This document shows, one piece after another, positions 54,927 to 63,762 of a DNA stretch of 64,000 nt. The notes below the pieces were generated by a model. The model searched no databases, was not told the DNA's origin, and worked only from the letters and a program-made list of their open reading frames with translations. The position numbers and the translations under genes are program-made. Position 1 is the first letter of the stretch; every line of letters starts with the position of its first letter. The stretch is from Berkiella sp964496435 (GTDB lineage: Bacteria > Pseudomonadota > Gammaproteobacteria > Berkiellales > Berkiellaceae). Location of the stretch: the NCBI GenBank assembly GCA_964496435.1, contig CAZBZP010000013.1:1-64000 (forward strand), given 5' to 3'.

Positions 54927-55559
54927 TTAGGGAGAGAGTTGCACTATTTCCCAGACATTATCTTTGAGGGTGTATTGAAATCTGTCATGTAATCTATGTT
55001 CCCGGCCTTGCCAGAACTCAAAGCTTGCAGGTTTGAGCACATAGCCACCCCAGAAATCAGGCCGAGTCAGCGTTTGTGCACTTTGGCTTTCTAATTGGTT
55101 GTACTTCTCAATCAGGACATTGCGGGAAGCTATGGGAGCGCTTTGTTCAGAGACGATAGCGGCTAACTGCGAGCCCCGAGAGCGTCTTTGAAAATAGGTG
55201 TCAGATTGTTCCTTTGAGGCCAGGGTGATAGTGCCGCTAATACGCACCTGGCGCTGGCATTTTGGCCACCAAAATACTAAGGCTGCTTTGGGTACCGCTT
55301 GGAGCTGCTTGGCCTTAAAGCTGAGATAGTTGGTGAAAAAAACAAAACCTTGCTCATCGAAGGACTTAAGGAGAACCATTCTTGCGCTAACATTATAGTC
55401 TTTGTCCACCGTGGCTAGGGTCATTGCACTAGGCTCAAATTCACCCATATTTTGTGCATCTTGGTACCACTTGGAAAATTGAGCAACAGGCGCTGTAAGA
55501 AGCTCTGCTTTGCTCAGCGGCATATGAAGGTAATCATCTGAATTTTTGCTGTTTGTCAC
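54927..55559 (-). CDS. pdxH: Pyridoxamine 5'-phosphate oxidase
   Basis: 210 aa FMN enzyme with the PdxH pattern: PSAMTLATVD, SARMVLLKSFDEQGFVFFTNY, KAALVFWWPKCQRQVRISG, and C-terminal FWQGREHRLHDRFQY with the substrate-binding Arg and His. Makes pyridoxal 5'-phosphate. Start is a GTG at 55559, directly after the HTH gene stop (taa then GTG) with GAAGGG upstream, so translation is coupled. Confidence 0.96.
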   Translation of the reverse strand: MTNSKNSDDYLHMPLSKAELLTAPVAQFSKWYQDAQNMGEFEPSAMTLATVDKDYNVSARMVLLKSFDEQGFVFFTNYLSFKAKQLQAVPKAALVFWWPKCQRQVRISGTITLASKEQSDTYFQRRSRGSQLAAIVSEQSAPIASRNVLIEKYNQLESQSAQTLTRPDFWGGYVLKPASFEFWQGREHRLHDRFQYTLKDNVWEIVQLSP

Positions 55560-55560
55560 T

Positions 55561-55785
55561 TTAACCCTTCAGTAACCATAGTGCGTCAACTTCAAATTTA
55601 TCGGCTATTTGCTTTAGTAGTTTTTTATTGGGCACAAGCTCACCAGCAAGAACATGGGTGCTTTCTTCAACTGTTAAGCCAAATAATTGAGAGAAGTGTT
55701 TTACACGCTCTTCCTTTAATTTGGATACATTGTTGAAATCAAGCAATGCATGAATATTTTCTAACATAGGCGTATGCATCGGCAT
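55561..55785 (-). CDS. Small helix-turn-helix-like protein
   Basis: 74 aa from the ATG at 55785 (other in-frame starts: GTG at 55794, ATG at 55779 and 55767). The C-terminal half (LFGLTVEESTHVLAGELVP, then LLKQIADKFEVDALWLLKG) is like an XRE/Cro HTH, including the ending typical of phage-repressor-like domains. It is transcribed into pdxH. It might regulate itself through the hairpin/inverted repeat just upstream (inference). Confidence 0.65.
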   Translation of the reverse strand: MPMHTPMLENIHALLDFNNVSKLKEERVKHFSQLFGLTVEESTHVLAGELVPNKKLLKQIADKFEVDALWLLKG

Positions 55786-55810
55786 AGATAACACTCACTA
55801 TTGATGACAA

Positions 55811-55846
55811 TTTTGCGCAGGTCCTGGTATGAGGATCAGCGCAAAA
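55811..55846. promoter_or_regulatory. Long inverted repeat upstream of the HTH gene
   Basis: Outer arms TTTTGCGC / GCGCAAAA and inner arms GGTCCT / AGGATC around a 6-nt loop, in the 220-bp divergent region between the HTH gene and the DNA glycosylase gene. Possible operator for the HTH protein or a transcript hairpin. Confidence 0.4.
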
Positions 55847-56006
55847 ATGATTATATCGTTATTAAGTTCCGAGTAAACACCTGCTCCAACTTTTTAGCTT
55901 AAATTAAAGTATCTTATTGATTAATAAGGAAATATATTTGATTTTTGCTTTTGGACTTTTAGTTTTATAATACCGGGTTTCAAAATATTGTGCTGGGCGG
56001 CCTAGA

Positions 56007-56609
56007 TTGAGGCAAGTTCTAAAACAAGACTTTTACTTGAATGAAGATGTCCTGTCCGTTAGCAAACAACTACTCGGCAAAGTTATAGTTACCAATATTG
56101 ATAACTGTCTTAGCGCCGGCATGATTGTTGAAACAGAAGCTTACAATGGCATAACCGACAAAGCTTCTCATGCCTACAATAATCGTCGTACTAACCGAAC
56201 AGAAACCATGTACGCTAAAGGTGGGGTTGCTTACATTTACCTATGTTATGGCATTCACCATCTTTTGAATATTGTTACGGGTTCAAAAGATAATCCACAA
56301 GCTGTGCTCATACGGGCTATAGAGCCTATCGATGGTATTGAGTTTATGCTGAAGCGTCGTAAACAAAGTCGACTTTCCTATCGTTTAACCTCAGGTCCTG
56401 GCGTCCTGTCAGCTGCGCTAGGTATTTCCAAACACTTGGATGGTGTCAAACTCAATAAGCCGCCCATTTGGCTTGAAGACAGGGGAGTGGTTATTGCAAC
56501 AAGGGATATCCTTGCTGGTCCTCGGGTTGGGATTGATTATGCCGCTGAACACAAGGATCTTCCTTGGCGTTTCAAGCTCAAAAATAGCCCATGGACTAGT
56601 AAGCCATGA
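56007..56609 (+). CDS. 3-methyladenine DNA glycosylase (AAG/MPG family)
   Basis: 200 aa. Family blocks: QLLGKVIV, GMIVETEAYNG (catalytic Glu), KASHAYNNRRTNRTETMYAKGG, AYIYLCYGIHHLLNIV, PQAVLIRAIEPI and LTSGPGVLSAALGI. Removes alkylated purines from DNA. Start is a TTG at 56007; no ATG or GTG is available before the conserved N-terminus, so an alternative start is required. Solo gene. Confidence 0.94.
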   Translation: MRQVLKQDFYLNEDVLSVSKQLLGKVIVTNIDNCLSAGMIVETEAYNGITDKASHAYNNRRTNRTETMYAKGGVAYIYLCYGIHHLLNIVTGSKDNPQAVLIRAIEPIDGIEFMLKRRKQSRLSYRLTSGPGVLSAALGISKHLDGVKLNKPPIWLEDRGVVIATRDILAGPRVGIDYAAEHKDLPWRFKLKNSPWTSKP

Positions 56610-56765
56610 AACTTGTGAAAAAATTTTTAGTAAGGACTACATTTTTGTGATTTAGGTGGGTTATATTGGAAACAGAATGCTAAAAACGATAGCAATTCGG
56701 ATCCAGAATTGCTCCAACGACCACTCCATAAGGTGGCGTAATATAAGATAAAGAAGGCTGTACTA

Positions 56766-56951
56766 ATGAATAAAGAGAACAATATTGAGGTGATTGACGA
56801 TATCATTCCCTCAGAAAATCAAATACATATTGAATTACCAGCAACACCAGAAATGAATAAAGCGGCTGTGGTTGAAGCAAATGATTACCATACTATGTTG
56901 AAAGACTTAATTCTTATGGCGCTACCCAGTCCATCACAGCGCATACATTAA
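56766..56951 (+). CDS. Small acidic hypothetical protein
   Basis: 61 aa, begins MNKENNIEVIDDIIPSENQ, no recognised family. AGAAGG is present about 9 nt before the ATG. The gene converges on thpR. Composition is protein-like, but evidence is thin. Confidence 0.45.
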   Translation: MNKENNIEVIDDIIPSENQIHIELPATPEMNKAAVVEANDYHTMLKDLILMALPSPSQRIH

Positions 56952-56974
56952 GTTTATTTTTCAGTTAAAGCTGC

Positions 56975-57547
56975 TTATCTTAAAGTATATAGTTGGATGT
57001 TTTGATAAACAGGCGTTGCCTTTTCTGGGCGGCGGCGCATCAATCCAAGTTGTTGGATAAGAAAAGAATATCCACTAAATTGCTCTTCTATCAAATTCAA
57101 TAATTGATCTTTATGTTGTTGATTCAATGCAGTAAGATTCTGCACCCTCCCGATGGTGATGTGGGGGGAGAAGCGGTGTTTTGCATCGAATTGATATTGA
57201 TTTTGCGTTGCAAGCATTAATTTTTGATTCATCTTTTTATGAATGTTAAACAATTGCTGATAGGGACCAATTTTTAGCACAATGGCATTTCCAAAGCCTC
57301 TTACTTCCTCTACGGTTGCCATGATGGGGCTATTTTGTTCAACTGCACTCATAGTAAGCGCAATATTTCTCATTTCAGCTTCATTCACCTGAGGAATGAA
57401 TCCTAATGTAGCATGGAGATCTTGCGTATGTGTCCAATGGATGCGTGCAAGCGGTGATCGCTTGCTTTCACAGTTGAGAATTTTTTGAGTCATTACCATG
57501 CGATTATCATGGCTAGGTAATGCAGCTAAAAAAATATTTTGTTTCAA
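56975..57547 (-). CDS. thpR: RNA 2',3'-cyclic phosphodiesterase (LigT/ThpR)
   Basis: 190 aa with the two HxTx motifs of the 2H phosphoesterases: DLHATLGFIP (first) and SPHITIGRVQN (second). Opens 2',3'-cyclic phosphates or ligates tRNA halves. Upstream of pcm in transcription order reversed; 61 bp separates it from pcm, and both face the same way. Confidence 0.94.
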   Translation of the reverse strand: MKQNIFLAALPSHDNRMVMTQKILNCESKRSPLARIHWTHTQDLHATLGFIPQVNEAEMRNIALTMSAVEQNSPIMATVEEVRGFGNAIVLKIGPYQQLFNIHKKMNQKLMLATQNQYQFDAKHRFSPHITIGRVQNLTALNQQHKDQLLNLIEEQFSGYSFLIQQLGLMRRRPEKATPVYQNIQLYTLR

Positions 57548-57608
57548 AGGGTGCTTCCTAAATTTTATTTATCTTATTCATTTGCTAAGTAAAAAGATAG
57601 GCCATTGT

Positions 57609-58235
57609 TTAATCTGTATTTGAGCGTAAAGGAACAAAAGAGACGAGCTCTAATACCGATTTTTCATAATGATTATCTTGCCTTTTTATTAAAGTGAGCT
57701 TTTGCACTTCATGTGTGGCGCCTAGTGGGATCACCAATATACCGCCCTGTGGACTTAATTGTTCTAGTAAAGCTGGTGGAATAGTTGCAGTTGCGGCGGT
57801 AACGATAATGCCATCATAGGGAGCATGCTCTAGCCAGCCTTTGTTGCCATCAGCCCATGTGCAATGCACGTTGGTATAGTTTAGTTTTTGCAATGTGTGC
57901 TTTGCTTTAATATAAAGCGCTTCGATGCGTTCAATGGTCCATATTTCTTTAAAAATGGTTGCTAGAATAGCCGCTTGGTAACCAGAACCTGTGCCAATTT
58001 CTAGTATTTTTTGGGGGTGGGGATGATTGAATAAAGCTTGGGTCATTAAGGCAACCACATAAGGCTGAGATATGGTTTGCTCCTTGTCTATAGGTAAGGC
58101 AACATTGTCATAAGCTTTATCTTTTAATTTTGATAAGACAAAGTTTTCTCTGGGTACGCTGGCAATAGCATTGAGTACCGCAGGATGTGTGATCCCGCTT
58201 TGCTTTAATTCATGAATAAGTTGATTTCTAGCCAT
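57609..58235 (-). CDS. pcm: Protein-L-isoaspartate O-methyltransferase
   Basis: 208 aa. SAM motif I ILEIGTGSGYQAAILA, family-specific PRENFV, IDKEQTISQPYVVALMTQAL and the C-terminal GGILVIPLGA block. Repairs isoaspartyl residues in damaged proteins. It is the start of a two-gene cluster with thpR. Confidence 0.95.
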   Translation of the reverse strand: MARNQLIHELKQSGITHPAVLNAIASVPRENFVLSKLKDKAYDNVALPIDKEQTISQPYVVALMTQALFNHPHPQKILEIGTGSGYQAAILATIFKEIWTIERIEALYIKAKHTLQKLNYTNVHCTWADGNKGWLEHAPYDGIIVTAATATIPPALLEQLSPQGGILVIPLGATHEVQKLTLIKRQDNHYEKSVLELVSFVPLRSNTD

Positions 58236-58336
58236 ACAATTATTATATCCCTTTCTTTCTTGTAGCGGCTATTTTGATGTATATGCAACATTGTCTTTGA
58301 ACTATACTGCCTGATATAGCGTAAAAGGGTTTTCTC

Positions 58337-58813
58337 ATGGTTGACACAGCTTTTTTTAATAAAAAATATAGCTTAGATAATGTGGTTGCTCATTATCTGG
58401 AAGAGATAAAAAATCTGCGCGTTCAAGTAGCAAATCCAAGCGATGAAACCAAGTTGCAAGCCTACTACCAAGCAGCAAGCAGTTTATTGCGTTTAAGCAC
58501 TAAAGACATTTATCAATTTATCACCTCCTATGATAAAGCAAGTGGAAAGGCAGCCTTGATGCGTAAAGCCTTTCCTTGTTTGCTTGGCAATACTATTTCA
58601 AATCCTTCTTTACTAGATTTAGCCTATCTTCGTTTACTTTTAGCTTATATCCTCAAATTCAAAGCAACACGCGCCAACCTCAAAGACTGGTTACTTCGCT
58701 TTTTATTGAGCAGTCCCTTTTCACCGCTTTCTGGTTTTATTGAGAGAGAAATCAATAGTGCTATTGCTCAAACAGAGCAAAAAATTGCCAAGCTCCAATT
58801 TCAAATAAAGTAA
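58337..58813 (+). CDS. Hypothetical helical protein
   Basis: 158 aa, soluble, almost fully helical (YYQAASSLLRLSTKDIYQF; LDLAYLRLLLAYILKFKA). No family recognised. AAGGG lies upstream of the ATG. Divergent from pcm. Orphan or lineage-specific. Confidence 0.65.
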   Translation: MVDTAFFNKKYSLDNVVAHYLEEIKNLRVQVANPSDETKLQAYYQAASSLLRLSTKDIYQFITSYDKASGKAALMRKAFPCLLGNTISNPSLLDLAYLRLLLAYILKFKATRANLKDWLLRFLLSSPFSPLSGFIEREINSAIAQTEQKIAKLQFQIK

Positions 58814-58951
58814 AATAAGACTGTTTAAAAGATATGTGGATAACTTTATTTTCTTAGCAAGTTATTTTTACAGTTTAATTCGACAATAAATGAGGCTAGA
58901 ATAAATCGAGTTTATTTATTGTGTATGCTTACAAACAGCAGGGGGCATAAA

Positions 58952-59440
58952 ATGTTAGGAGCAGGTCCATCCAGTGATGATGACGTTTTCCAAAACGACG
59001 ATAATGATGTTGAACTTCATTTCATAGGCCAATTTGAAGATGAGGATAATGCGGGCATTTTAGCAGTGTCATCAAAACAGCGCACTTCGCAAGCAGGCAT
59101 AACGCCAACGCCAGCGAGGCCTATTCCCATTCCCTCAACACCACCTACACCATCAATAGGGAAACAAGCTTTAGGTCGCAGTGTGGATTCTTATATGGTG
59201 GTTCCACGCTCAGCAAATATGCCTATTTCAAGCGCTTCACAGTCTGCACAAATCGGCGATAATGATACAACAGCTACATCTCCTTCGATGCTATCGATGT
59301 ATGATTATGTGAGAAGACATAAACAAGAAGAAGAAGAATTTTGTGTGGGTTCTGCGCCTGGTTCTCATGATTATAGACGCAGGGGTAGAGAATTTTTAGC
59401 TGAAACCCCAAAATCTAGAGCTATTCCTGCCAAAAAATAA
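58952..59440 (+). CDS. Hypothetical low-complexity protein
   Basis: 162 aa, rich in Ser, Pro, Thr and Asp, predicted disordered (TPTPARPIPIPSTPPTPS, SRAIPAKK end). No domain recognised. Start: the ATG at 58952 has GGGGG upstream; the frame starts earlier at 58919. Its stop is followed by a clear hairpin. Confidence 0.6.
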   Translation: MLGAGPSSDDDVFQNDDNDVELHFIGQFEDEDNAGILAVSSKQRTSQAGITPTPARPIPIPSTPPTPSIGKQALGRSVDSYMVVPRSANMPISSASQSAQIGDNDTTATSPSMLSMYDYVRRHKQEEEEFCVGSAPGSHDYRRRGREFLAETPKSRAIPAKK

Positions 59441-59459
59441 TTTTTATTTCTCCCTATTT

Positions 59460-59487
59460 GTACCGATGTAGGATGATACATCGGTAC
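59460..59487. terminator. Perfect hairpin after the low-complexity gene
   Basis: 11-bp perfect stem GTACCGATGTA / TACATCGGTAC with a 6-nt loop, followed by GATATTTTCTGCTTT. Likely terminator, though the T-run is interrupted. Confidence 0.7.
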
Positions 59488-59556
59488 GATATTTTCTGCT
59501 TTGCCTCTTTATTTATGGCTATACTTTAATTAGTTATCTAATCTGGATGAAAGGTT

Positions 59557-60207
59557 ATGTGTGGCAGATTCGCACTTACCTATGCCAAGCCTAAAATTGA
59601 GCAGTATCTGAACATTCAGATCCCCTTTGATTTACCGCCTAGATATAATATTGCCCCTACCCAAAACACACTGGTGATTTGCACGCAAGACAGGCTCCCT
59701 CAAATGATGCACTGGGGATTTTTACCCTTTTGGGCGAAGGATAAAAAAATCAAAGAGCAGATTAACGCTAAATCTGAAACCATCCATGAAAAACCCATGT
59801 TTCGCCAAGCTTTTAAATCACATCGTTGTCTGGTTGTTGCCAGTGGTTTTTTTGAATGGCAGCAAGAAGATGTTGGCGGCAAATCCTTAAAGCAACCTTT
59901 TTATATTCATAAAAGGGATGATGAACCTATGATTTTTGCCGCTATATGGGATAGATGTGAAAGGGAGGGCATCCAAACGGGATTTAGCATTTTAACCACC
60001 CAAGCCAATAGTACGGTGAGTAAATTTCATAGCCGTATGCCAGTGATGCTTAATTTAGAAAACATCGACTTGTGGTTGAGCTTGAACGCAAGCTGGCAGG
60101 AAGTTTCCCCTCTTTTTGAGCCCGATCTTTGCAAAAATCTTAAAGTGAACAAGATATCCAAAGCTATCAATAGCCCCAAAAATGATTATCCTGACTTACT
60201 GAATTAG
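59557..60207 (+). CDS. yedK: SOS-response-associated peptidase (SRAP, YedK/HMCES)
   Basis: 216 aa. MCGRFALTY puts catalytic Cys2 at the N-terminus after Met removal; RYNIAPTQ (Asn), MHWGFLPFWAKD, NAKSETI with Glu in the ESET-like block, SGFFEWQQ and KFHSRMPVML (His) are all present. SRAP proteins form thiazolidine cross-links with abasic sites in single-stranded DNA to protect them. Only 82 bp before umuC, same strand. Confidence 0.95.
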   Translation: MCGRFALTYAKPKIEQYLNIQIPFDLPPRYNIAPTQNTLVICTQDRLPQMMHWGFLPFWAKDKKIKEQINAKSETIHEKPMFRQAFKSHRCLVVASGFFEWQQEDVGGKSLKQPFYIHKRDDEPMIFAAIWDRCEREGIQTGFSILTTQANSTVSKFHSRMPVMLNLENIDLWLSLNASWQEVSPLFEPDLCKNLKVNKISKAINSPKNDYPDLLN

Positions 60208-60221
60208 TGTTAATAACAACC

Positions 60222-60250
60222 TTGATCTAAGCCAAAATACCCTCTATATT
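60222..60250 (+). promoter_or_regulatory. Sigma70-like promoter upstream of umuC
   Basis: TTGATC (-35, 4/6 match) and TATATT (-10, 5/6) separated by exactly 17 bp, about 40 bp before the umuC ATG. No LexA-type CTGT-N8-ACAG box is seen nearby. Confidence 0.5.
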
Positions 60251-60289
60251 GATATTTGTACATTATTCAATCCTGAGAGAAAAGCCGCC

Positions 60290-61552
60290 ATGTTTGCGCT
60301 AATTGATTGCAATAACTTCTACGTTTCTTGTGAAAGGGTGTTTAATCCTAAACTAGAAGGCAAGCCGGTGGTAGTGCTCTCCAATAATGACGGCTGTGTT
60401 ATTGCGCGCTCTAATGAATCTAAGGCTTTAGGCTTTAAAATGGGCGATCCTATTTTTCAAAAAAAAGATATCGTCAGAAAATATCAGGTTTTTGTTTGTT
60501 CTTCTAATTTTCGTTTATATGGTGATATGTCTAATAGGGTGATGACCTTGTTAAAGGCGTTTTCGCCAGACTATGAAATTTACTCTATCGATGAAATATT
60601 TCTTCGTCTTGATGGCTTTGATACTGTTGATTTAACTGAATATGGCAAGCATATTCGGCAAACGGTTTACCAAAGCGTTCGCATTCCTGTATCCGTAGGA
60701 ATAGGGCCTACAAAAACTTTAGCAAAGCTGGCTAATTTCTTTGCTAAAAAGCAGGCTCTTTTTGAGGGGGTGTGTAAAATTAACCATCAACAGGAGATAT
60801 TGCCGCACCTCCTACAAGTGAACCTTGAAGATATTTGGGGAGTGGGTAGGCAATGGGCTGCGAAGTTAAGACAAGTGGGTATTGCTAATGCGCATGATTT
60901 AGCTTGTGCTGATCATCAACAGATTAAAAAGAAATTTAATGTGATGCTGGCAAGAACGGTGCTTGAGCTTCAAGGTATTTCTTGTATGGGACTTGAAGAT
61001 GTTGTTCCACGAAAAAATATCCTGGTGTCACGTTCCTTTGGTAGACCCATTATTGAATTTACGGATTTACGTGAGGCCGTTGCCCATTTTGCAACCAGGG
61101 CAGCAGAAAAATTACGCGAACAGCATTCTTATGCCTCAGGGATGATGGTGTTTGTTAGAACAAATCCCTTTAATAAAACAGATCTGCAATATTCAAATTC
61201 GATTTGTCTTAAATTTCCTAAAGAAACGGATAATACAGCTTGGATTTTAAAAACAGCGATGCATGGTTTAAAAGCCGTGTATCGTGATGGTTATAAATAT
61301 AAAAAAGCAGGTGCCATGCTATTAGATCTGTTGCCAAACAGTATCATGCAAAATGATTTATTTATTGATAATGAAAAAATGAATAATAAGAAATTAATGG
61401 ATGTGATAGATAACATTAACGGAAAATATGGTAAACAAACCATTCAGTATGCTATTTGCGGCTATCGCAAAGCATGGGCAATGAATCAAGAAAGGGTATC
61501 GCCGGGCTATACAACACGTTGGAACGAATTGTTAGTTGTATATGCAAATTAA
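60290..61552 (+). CDS. umuC: Translesion DNA polymerase V catalytic subunit (UmuC)
   Basis: 420 aa, the usual UmuC length. MFALIDCNNFYVSCERVF start, NNDGCVIARS, YSIDEIFLRLDGF with the catalytic SIDE, SVGIGPTKTLAKLAN and WGVGRQWAAKL (HhH), plus the C-terminal UmuC-specific domain GMMVFVRTNPF to MNQERVSPGYTTRWNELL. Requires UmuD' for activity, but no umuD is next to it; the neighbouring yedK suggests the DNA damage response. SD GAGAG is about 11 nt before the ATG. Confidence 0.96.
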   Translation: MFALIDCNNFYVSCERVFNPKLEGKPVVVLSNNDGCVIARSNESKALGFKMGDPIFQKKDIVRKYQVFVCSSNFRLYGDMSNRVMTLLKAFSPDYEIYSIDEIFLRLDGFDTVDLTEYGKHIRQTVYQSVRIPVSVGIGPTKTLAKLANFFAKKQALFEGVCKINHQQEILPHLLQVNLEDIWGVGRQWAAKLRQVGIANAHDLACADHQQIKKKFNVMLARTVLELQGISCMGLEDVVPRKNILVSRSFGRPIIEFTDLREAVAHFATRAAEKLREQHSYASGMMVFVRTNPFNKTDLQYSNSICLKFPKETDNTAWILKTAMHGLKAVYRDGYKYKKAGAMLLDLLPNSIMQNDLFIDNEKMNNKKLMDVIDNINGKYGKQTIQYAICGYRKAWAMNQERVSPGYTTRWNELLVVYAN

Positions 61553-61672
61553 ACGCTTTGGCGTTAAATTCTAGCTTCTGGGTTACGAGCGAATGGATTC
61601 TGTTCCAATTTTTAAGTAGAATATATTTCTAAGTACTCTCTTTGCAGCAATTACACTATTTTTGGAGTAAAA

Positions 61673-62524
61673 ATGCTTCGTTATATGTTGGCACCACGAA
61701 AAGACAAAGATTCCCAAAACTTAAATAATGCAATAGCAAAAGCCAATAAGAAAAGCAAAGAAGATATTTATGCACAACCTGTTATTGATATGTCAAAACC
61801 TGAGATGGTTTCGAAGAATTTTAATGAACGGGTTAAAGAGGGTGATATTATAGAAGTTCATGCCGAAGGCATGCCATGGGAACTGTGGAGCGATAATTAT
61901 CCACAATATAATTATTCAGCATTTAGGCTCGCGAACTTTTTCAATACATATCTTCCTCAAAAACATATAGCGCTTAGTATTGAACTTCATTCTTGTAATT
62001 CTGGGACTATTGCCAAGGGCCCCTCAGGGGATATTTGCTTTGCGCAAGATTTATCTATGGCCTTACATCGTCTTGGTTTACATAATATCAGCGTAGTGGG
62101 CTATGCAGGATATGTGCAATCACAAAGACCACTCAAGCAATCCGTGGTTTCTGAATATGCTAAGCACGGTGCTAAAGTGCAGCATTGTCCATTAAGCGTC
62201 GCTGCAGCAGTTTATAAAAATGGGAAGCTCATAGAAGAGCCTCATAAAAGACTCGTAGAATACACCTATACAGTGGATGAGATGAGAGCTGAATCCGGGC
62301 TGGTAGGATATTTTAAGGATAAAATTAATTTTGAGATGGAGATTGTAAGGCAAGCCTATGAAGGCCTCAATATATCTAAAGAAGTCTTTGTGCCCACGAG
62401 TTCTACAATTTTTGTGAAAAGTGCTTTAGCTACTGAAGAAACTCAAGATTTATTTGAAGAGCAGTGCGAAGATCAATATCAGCACTGCGAAACGACAAAT
62501 TATCCAGGATATCGGCCTAAATAA
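61673..62524 (+). CDS. Putative clan-CD (C80-like) cysteine peptidase, paralogue A
   Basis: 283 aa, soluble, no signal peptide. A hydrophobic strand ends in HAEG (DIIEVHAEG, His63), and 45 residues later another ends in HSCNSG (LSIELHSCNSG, Cys108). This is the His-(G/A), (S/A)-Cys arrangement of clan CD peptidases, and the spacing of 45 equals that of TcdB-type C80 domains (His653, Cys698). After Cys comes DICFAQDLSMAL and VVGYAGYVQSQRP, shared with the neighbour. A peptidase is inference: no biochemical relatives are recognised, and a third acid is not located. GGAG precedes the ATG. Confidence 0.6.
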   Translation: MLRYMLAPRKDKDSQNLNNAIAKANKKSKEDIYAQPVIDMSKPEMVSKNFNERVKEGDIIEVHAEGMPWELWSDNYPQYNYSAFRLANFFNTYLPQKHIALSIELHSCNSGTIAKGPSGDICFAQDLSMALHRLGLHNISVVGYAGYVQSQRPLKQSVVSEYAKHGAKVQHCPLSVAAAVYKNGKLIEEPHKRLVEYTYTVDEMRAESGLVGYFKDKINFEMEIVRQAYEGLNISKEVFVPTSSTIFVKSALATEETQDLFEEQCEDQYQHCETTNYPGYRPK

Positions 62525-62613
62525 AGCGCTCATCAGTAAAGCATAGCCCCTATAAAGAGATATCTTGTAAAATTTAAGAATATCTTACTAAGATTACTTA
62601 AAAGGGGTAGGAC

Positions 62614-63564
62614 ATGAGCTTAGGACCAAGTACGTTTTATTTTTCTCCAGCGAATAAAAAAGAATTAAAAATTCCAAAAGATAAAAAGTCTTTGAGAAGA
62701 CAAGGCTATTTTGAAGAGATTATTTACAATACACCGGAATCTTTTGCGAAATTCATTAAAAGATCTAAAAATGGTGATACACTTGAAATCCACAGCGATG
62801 GGATCCCATGGGTTACAGGTGGTGTGAATTATAATGAAAAGCTAGATTTGAATCCCTTTAGCTTAGCGGCTTTGATTAACAGAAGTTTTGCTGATAAAGC
62901 AATGACGCTTACCATCGATTTACGCTTTTGCACATCCGGTGTAAAAGCAAGCTGTCCAAAAGATGCAACAAGTTCAACAACGTTGAAAGAACCCATAGAT
63001 GACACAGAGAAAGAAAGGCTAGAAAGCTTGGCTGTAGACTTTTGTTTTGCGCAGGATTTGAGCAAAGCATTGTATGATTATGGCTTTAGGAATATGACGG
63101 TCTATGGCTATACCGGTTATATTAATGCCCAAAGAGGATTTAAAGAAAGTGTTTGCGAAGTAGGAGAGGCTACGATACATGGTTCAAAAGTAAAGCATTG
63201 CAACTTAGAAGATGGCCGAAGAGTTTATCAGCATGATGGCAAGTTGGTTACAGAAGCTAAGAAAATCTTAGTGGACACTTTTAATTACGACTTAGAAGAA
63301 ATTAAAAGGGACAAGACTTTAAGAGCTTATCTTGAATCCAGAGAAAGATTGCATGCGCCCAAAATTGCTGATATGAGTTCTAACGAGGATGATAATGAAT
63401 TATCATTTACTGAATTACTGGACTCTGCTCCTGTGAACTTCACGCCAAGCTATCCTGCTGCTAAAACAAGCAATAATAAGGAAAATGAAGAGAACAAGCA
63501 GGATGCAAAAATTGCTGTTGCCAAGGAAGCAAAACCAAATAATGTAAACACGAGATTGGTTTAG
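62614..63564 (+). CDS. Putative clan-CD (C80-like) cysteine peptidase, paralogue B
   Basis: 316 aa, tandem paralogue of the previous gene 89 bp away. Shares the two core strands (DTLEIHSDGIPW with His60; LTIDLRFCTSGV with Cys106, 46 residues apart), VDFCFAQDLSKALYDYGF and VYGYTGYINAQRGFKESV, with an insert (residues ~113-140) between Cys and FAQDLS. The C-terminal ~60 residues are polar and disordered. The copies differ strongly outside the core, so duplication is not recent. Probable effectors in an intracellular bacterium (inference). Confidence 0.6.
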   Translation: MSLGPSTFYFSPANKKELKIPKDKKSLRRQGYFEEIIYNTPESFAKFIKRSKNGDTLEIHSDGIPWVTGGVNYNEKLDLNPFSLAALINRSFADKAMTLTIDLRFCTSGVKASCPKDATSSTTLKEPIDDTEKERLESLAVDFCFAQDLSKALYDYGFRNMTVYGYTGYINAQRGFKESVCEVGEATIHGSKVKHCNLEDGRRVYQHDGKLVTEAKKILVDTFNYDLEEIKRDKTLRAYLESRERLHAPKIADMSSNEDDNELSFTELLDSAPVNFTPSYPAAKTSNNKENEENKQDAKIAVAKEAKPNNVNTRLV

Positions 63565-63615
63565 CTTAAAATCGGCTTGAGGCTACAAATCTTTCATAAT
63601 TAACTGGCTCAGTGT

Positions 63616-63636
63616 TTGAGGATAAACCATCCTCAA
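63616..63636. terminator. Hairpin after paralogue B
   Basis: 8-bp perfect stem TTGAGGAT / ATCCTCAA with a 5-nt loop, about 50 nt past the stop; no T-run follows, so it is only a weak terminator candidate. Confidence 0.35.
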
Positions 63637-63762
63637 GCGCTATAAAGCTATCAAACATGCAAATATCATTGCCATAATAAATATGGCATCCAAATCCTGT
63701 AAAAAAAGTATAGCATTAGAACCTTCGCAAAAATTGAACAAATAACGAAGGGAGCTTAAGTA

